Source: Shinisaurus crocodilurus (lineage: Eukaryota > Chordata > Lepidosauria > Squamata > Shinisauridae). From it: a stretch of 64,000 nt of DNA. Under the pieces are notes generated by a model that was not told the DNA's origin, searched no databases, and was given only the letters and a program-made list of their open reading frames with translations. The stretch lies in contig CM037878.1 of the NCBI GenBank assembly GCA_021292165.1, positions 6,202,804 through 6,266,803 of the forward strand, read 5' to 3'. The position numbers and the translations under genes were made by a program. Of the stretch, positions 60,943-64,000 are shown one piece after another. The first letter of the stretch is position 1. Each line of letters opens with the position of its first letter.

Positions 60943-61999
60943 GCGGCCCCCCGTGTTCCCTCCCGCCCCTCACCCACGCCGGCGGCGGACCTCTGGGCTG
61001 CGCTCGCGTGTTCCGCTCCCCTTTCGATGGTGTGTTTGTGAGGGGCGCGGAGAGGAGAGGAGAGTTTTACGGGCTCCTCGGTGCGAGCCGCGCCTACAGT
61101 TCGGGTCTGCGGCTTGCACGCGGGGCGGCCATTTTGTATTTTCTCTTAAGCCATAGCTTCTGTTTGTGAGGGAGGGAGGGGGGGGCCTTTGTGGCTTTTG
61201 TTCAGCAAGAACTGTGCATAGTGAGAAGGGATGGATGCCTGGGGAATTGTGGCTTTCCGTAAATGTGGCACTTGATTCCTCGTGCTTCTGCTGGACCAAG
61301 CTCGCTTCTGCGTGCATGCGTTGCTACTTTGGTGGTGCGAGGCGACCGCCTGCCTGTGGTGTTCTCATGCACAACGTACAGTTGCAACTAGATCAAAATA
61401 TCTCTTCTTCTGTATGGATTCCTTTCCGAATATATGTTTTGAGGGTGTATAGAGTTAAAAGGCCTTAGGCGGCCTGTGACCCGCGGCTGCCTTTTGTTGT
61501 AGTTGTTATGAGTTTGACAGTTGTAAAGTTGAACGACGAGGCAAGGGACATGGTGCGCATTGAGCCCTGCGGTTAGTTTGGCAGTCACATGCTGTGTTTA
61601 ATGGCTTTCCTGCTGGAACCATTGCAGCCACAACAACAGAGTAGTCCTGCTGGGCTACCCAAATGAGGAATCTCCTCAACTTGCCTGGAAGAGCTGGGAG
61701 AAGATACAGTTTCGGCTGTTGGGCTCGTTCATGAACAAGTTTTGGGAATGATCCGTCTCCGTACCATGCAGCCACAGGCATCCATTCCCGTGTCATCTTG
61801 TGGTTGCTAGATGTTGTGTCGCATTTGCTTTGTTCGTTCCCTGCAGATGCCACATACTCTGGCTTTGCACCCGAAGGACCTGGTTTTCTGCCCTTTTGGA
61901 GAAATGGTAGAGATACCTGTGCAGCTCCGAGAAAGTTAAGCGCACGCAAGTCCTACTGAAAACGCTGCCTGGGACTTAAGCACTTCCCTGGATATGCCC

Positions 62000-62006
62000 C
62001 ATTTCA
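62000..62006 (+). promoter_or_regulatory. miR-203 seed match (7mer) in alpha 3'UTR
   Basis: CATTTCA is complementary to bases 2-8 of miR-203. miR-203 repression of p63 in epidermal differentiation is established in mammals through 3'UTR sites. Whether this is the orthologous site needs alignment. Confidence 0.45.
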
Positions 62007-62797
62007 GGATGACTTGAGTCTGCCTAACTTTGTCATGATTGCATCCCAGATCCTCGAGTCTGTGGGGGAAGTCTGCATGTGGATATAGGATTGCGTAAAC
62101 CTGTCGTGCTTTGTGGCATATATAATTCCCAGGGTGCTGTAGGCTGGTTGGGGATGTCGTTCTTATTCTTGGAGAGCATCTGAAATCAGCCTGTAATTGG
62201 TGGCATTTACTTTTGCCGTGGCTGTCACATGTAGCATGGCTCCCCACTTGCTGACTCTTCTTCAACTTGTGCCCCATCTCACACAACTGATGTGGAGGTG
62301 CACACTTCATGATGAAGACATGGGAAGGGGGATCCAGCCTTAAGCATAATGGTGGGCACGTGGGCACCAGTCGCCCATAGACGCCTCTTCCAAAGGTTCC
62401 TCCATGATAAATGTAATGTGTTGACCAATCCTCTAAGACTCTGATCATTGTATTCCTCTTTAAAAAAAGAAAGAAAGAAGTTGGTTTGCATGCATTTTTA
62501 GTTTAAGCTCCTGTTTTTTGGGGGTCTGTGATAGGAGGATTTGGTCTACTTCGGTTTTGGTCCTGATTCAGCATTAAGCAATCCAAAGAAACTCTTGACA
62601 GGAAGCCTCAAGTGGTGTCTTCAGAAGCCTGCCCCACGGAGGCAGTTCGTAACCAGGTAGTGTTGTTACATTTTTCTGTTTGAGGTGGCCGAGAATCTCC
62701 GCTGTGTGTGATGCCTGTGAGATCCCCCCTCGAAGCAAGCCCATGAGCGGGGGGGGGGGGGGACGACGCTGCAGCCTCAATGGGTTTTTTCACTCAC

Positions 62798-62805
62798 CAT
62801 TTCAA
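62798..62805 (+). promoter_or_regulatory. miR-203 seed match (8mer) in alpha 3'UTR
   Basis: CATTTCAA is an 8mer-type match to the miR-203 seed, about 800 nt downstream of the first match. Mammalian p63 also has two reported sites. Confidence 0.5.
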
Positions 62806-63093
62806 TGGGGGATTCTTTGAGCCAGATCTTTTGGATTGCGATCAACTCCTGCTTTCTGCCTGCTGCTAGAGTTTCATGGATAATTTATCCGCATACATGC
62901 GCTCGGGATGGCTTCCGAGGTTGGATTCCAGCAAACATTTTTTTCTTCCTTTTCCCCTCTTTTCCGTGGCCTTTTCAGTCACTTTGGGAAACAAATTCCC
63001 CTTTGACCTCTGTTGCATACTGACTGCAAGAGTCAAGGGCCGTTACAGAAAAATGGTTGATCAACTCTATGAATATCCAAAGCGGCAAGCTCT

Positions 63094-63097
<4 letters not shown>

Positions 63098-63130
<33 letters not shown>
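63098..63130 (+). repeat. (GT)n then (GC)n in the alpha 3'UTR
   Basis: About 13 GT units followed by GCGCGC, a Z-DNA-prone tract. Confidence 0.9.
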
Positions 63131-63131
<1 letters not shown>

Positions 63132-63836
63132 ATTTTTTTTTACTGCTTCTGCCATCCACGCAGCCATGCAAAAGTCTTTGTTTAAATTCTACATCAACTG
63201 TCCATTTTCTTGGTACATCCATAACCAGTTCTCCTCTGATACGCCCCCCACCCGCTGTTTACTGCCAAATATACTGTAATTTTATGCTGATACATCTACA
63301 CAAGTTCTGCATAGATATGATCTGCACATGTCCGCACTGTGATGCGGGACATGTTTCCTTGTAAAGTTTGTAAGTATAGAATTGTATTGTATGTATTATG
63401 GGTTTTTTTGTCATTTCCTGGAACAATCATTTATAGATTTCTGGGGGTTTTTTGTTTTTTTTTTAAATTGTTATTATTTCTCCTTGGGATATTGGGCCTT
63501 TCAGAACCACATTTTTGTTTGTATTTTTTTTAAATTTTTTTAAAAAATGGTTTTTATGGGAAAGGCTATCTGCATTATGTCTTGCAAAATGCTGGCGATG
63601 TCCGCGTTAATGTGGCGCCTGCATTAATGAAACACAGTGGGCGGGAGGGGGAACTGATTGCAAAACCCTCTCTCTTGGGGGGGGCGGAAGGGGGAGGGAG
63701 AGGGTTGACTTCAAGAGTCCTAGATTTCAAAATAAGTTCATTTTCTCAGTTCAAGTGGCAGGACATCCACAGGTTCTTCATGACTTGTAAGAAGTATTAA
63801 TTCGATGGAAAACACTCTGTTGTCAATGCTACTGTA

Positions 63837-63842
63837 AATAAA
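63837..63842 (+). terminator. TP63: Poly(A) signal AATAAA of the alpha/beta transcript
   Basis: AATAAA lies in tactgtaaataaaaccacg. A GT-rich stretch (gttgcgttggtttttggtgt) follows at about 63889, the expected downstream element, placing cleavage near 63860. The preceding TGTAAATA (63833-63840) fits the Pumilio recognition element and overlaps the signal. Confidence 0.85.
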
Positions 63843-63860
63843 ACCACGTTACAAAAGCAA

Positions 63861-64000
63861 TGTTGAATGTTTCCAGCATCCGGGGTAGTTGCGTTGGTTT
63901 TTGGTGTGGGCCAAAAGTGTTGACTGTTAATTGGGAGGGAGGACATGGCGGGCTTGGGAAACACCGTGGGCTCTGGGGGCTTCTCACACTCCCACCAGGG
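63861..64000. other. Downstream of TP63
   Basis: These 140 bases after the expected cleavage site contain the GT-rich downstream element and nothing else I recognise. Confidence 0.6.

Larger units (their letters stand above)
60943..63860 (+). other. TP63: TP63 alpha/beta 3'UTR
   Basis: About 2.9 kb from the stop to the poly(A) signal, close to the roughly 2.7 kb I recall for human. The first 200 nt are CpG-rich, the rest A/T-rich. It contains two miR-203 seed matches, a (GT)n run at 63098-63128 followed by GCGCGC, and T-rich tracts. I saw no clear transposon insertion in it, in contrast to the gamma 3'UTR. Confidence 0.85.

Overview
The window is vertebrate nuclear DNA holding the 3' two thirds of the TP63 gene (tumor protein p63, a p53-family transcription factor) on the + strand. 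Ten coding exons were placed by reading conserved p63 protein across GT-AG splice sites. They match human exons 5-14 in order, phase and length; exon 10 alone is two codons longer. The hidden alternative exon for the p63-gamma C-terminus lies in intron 10. Dense CR1 LINEs with (ATTCTATG)n tails, many palindromic hAT MITEs, L2-like LINEs, tRNA- and 5S-rRNA-derived SINEs and a decayed L1 suggest a reptile, most likely a squamate; the species is not determined.

Layout: 1-22637 is intron 4, or at least sequence upstream of exon 5. It is repeat-rich and shows no recognisable exon 4 or delta-N exon. Exons 5-8 (22638-33171) encode the DNA-binding domain. Exons 9-10 (37017-38500) encode the tetramerisation domain and a Gln/His tract. 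Intron 10 (17 kb) contains the gamma terminal exon (47175-47289) and its probable 3.6-kb 3'UTR ending near a poly(A) signal at 50873. Exons 11-14 (55568-60942) encode the alpha tail: a PPPPY motif, the SAM domain and the transcription-inhibitory domain. The alpha 3'UTR (60943 to about 63860) has two miR-203 seed matches and ends at an AATAAA that overlaps a Pumilio-type element.

The exons read in this window give 489 residues of alpha protein. Isoforms visible are alpha (exon 14 in frame 1), beta (exon 13 skipped, two residues shorter than human because of one codon change) and gamma. Zinc-ligand residues and the arginines mutated in human EEC syndrome are all present.

The mobile DNA is the most unusual part. 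Fourteen copies of one hairpin hAT MITE sit in 64 kb. Most have 8-bp target duplications with an invariant central TA (the Buster-type hAT signature), and their arms carry a near-perfect ZNF143/STAF-like motif. There are two GAGTC-rich hAT elements of composite structure, two other hAT MITE families, two Tigger-like elements, three solo LTRs (one about 280 bp upstream of exon 5), 5S-rRNA SINEs with CR1 tails, and several nested insertions that give a relative age order. No bacterial-type system, CRISPR array, tRNA gene or second protein-coding gene was recognised.
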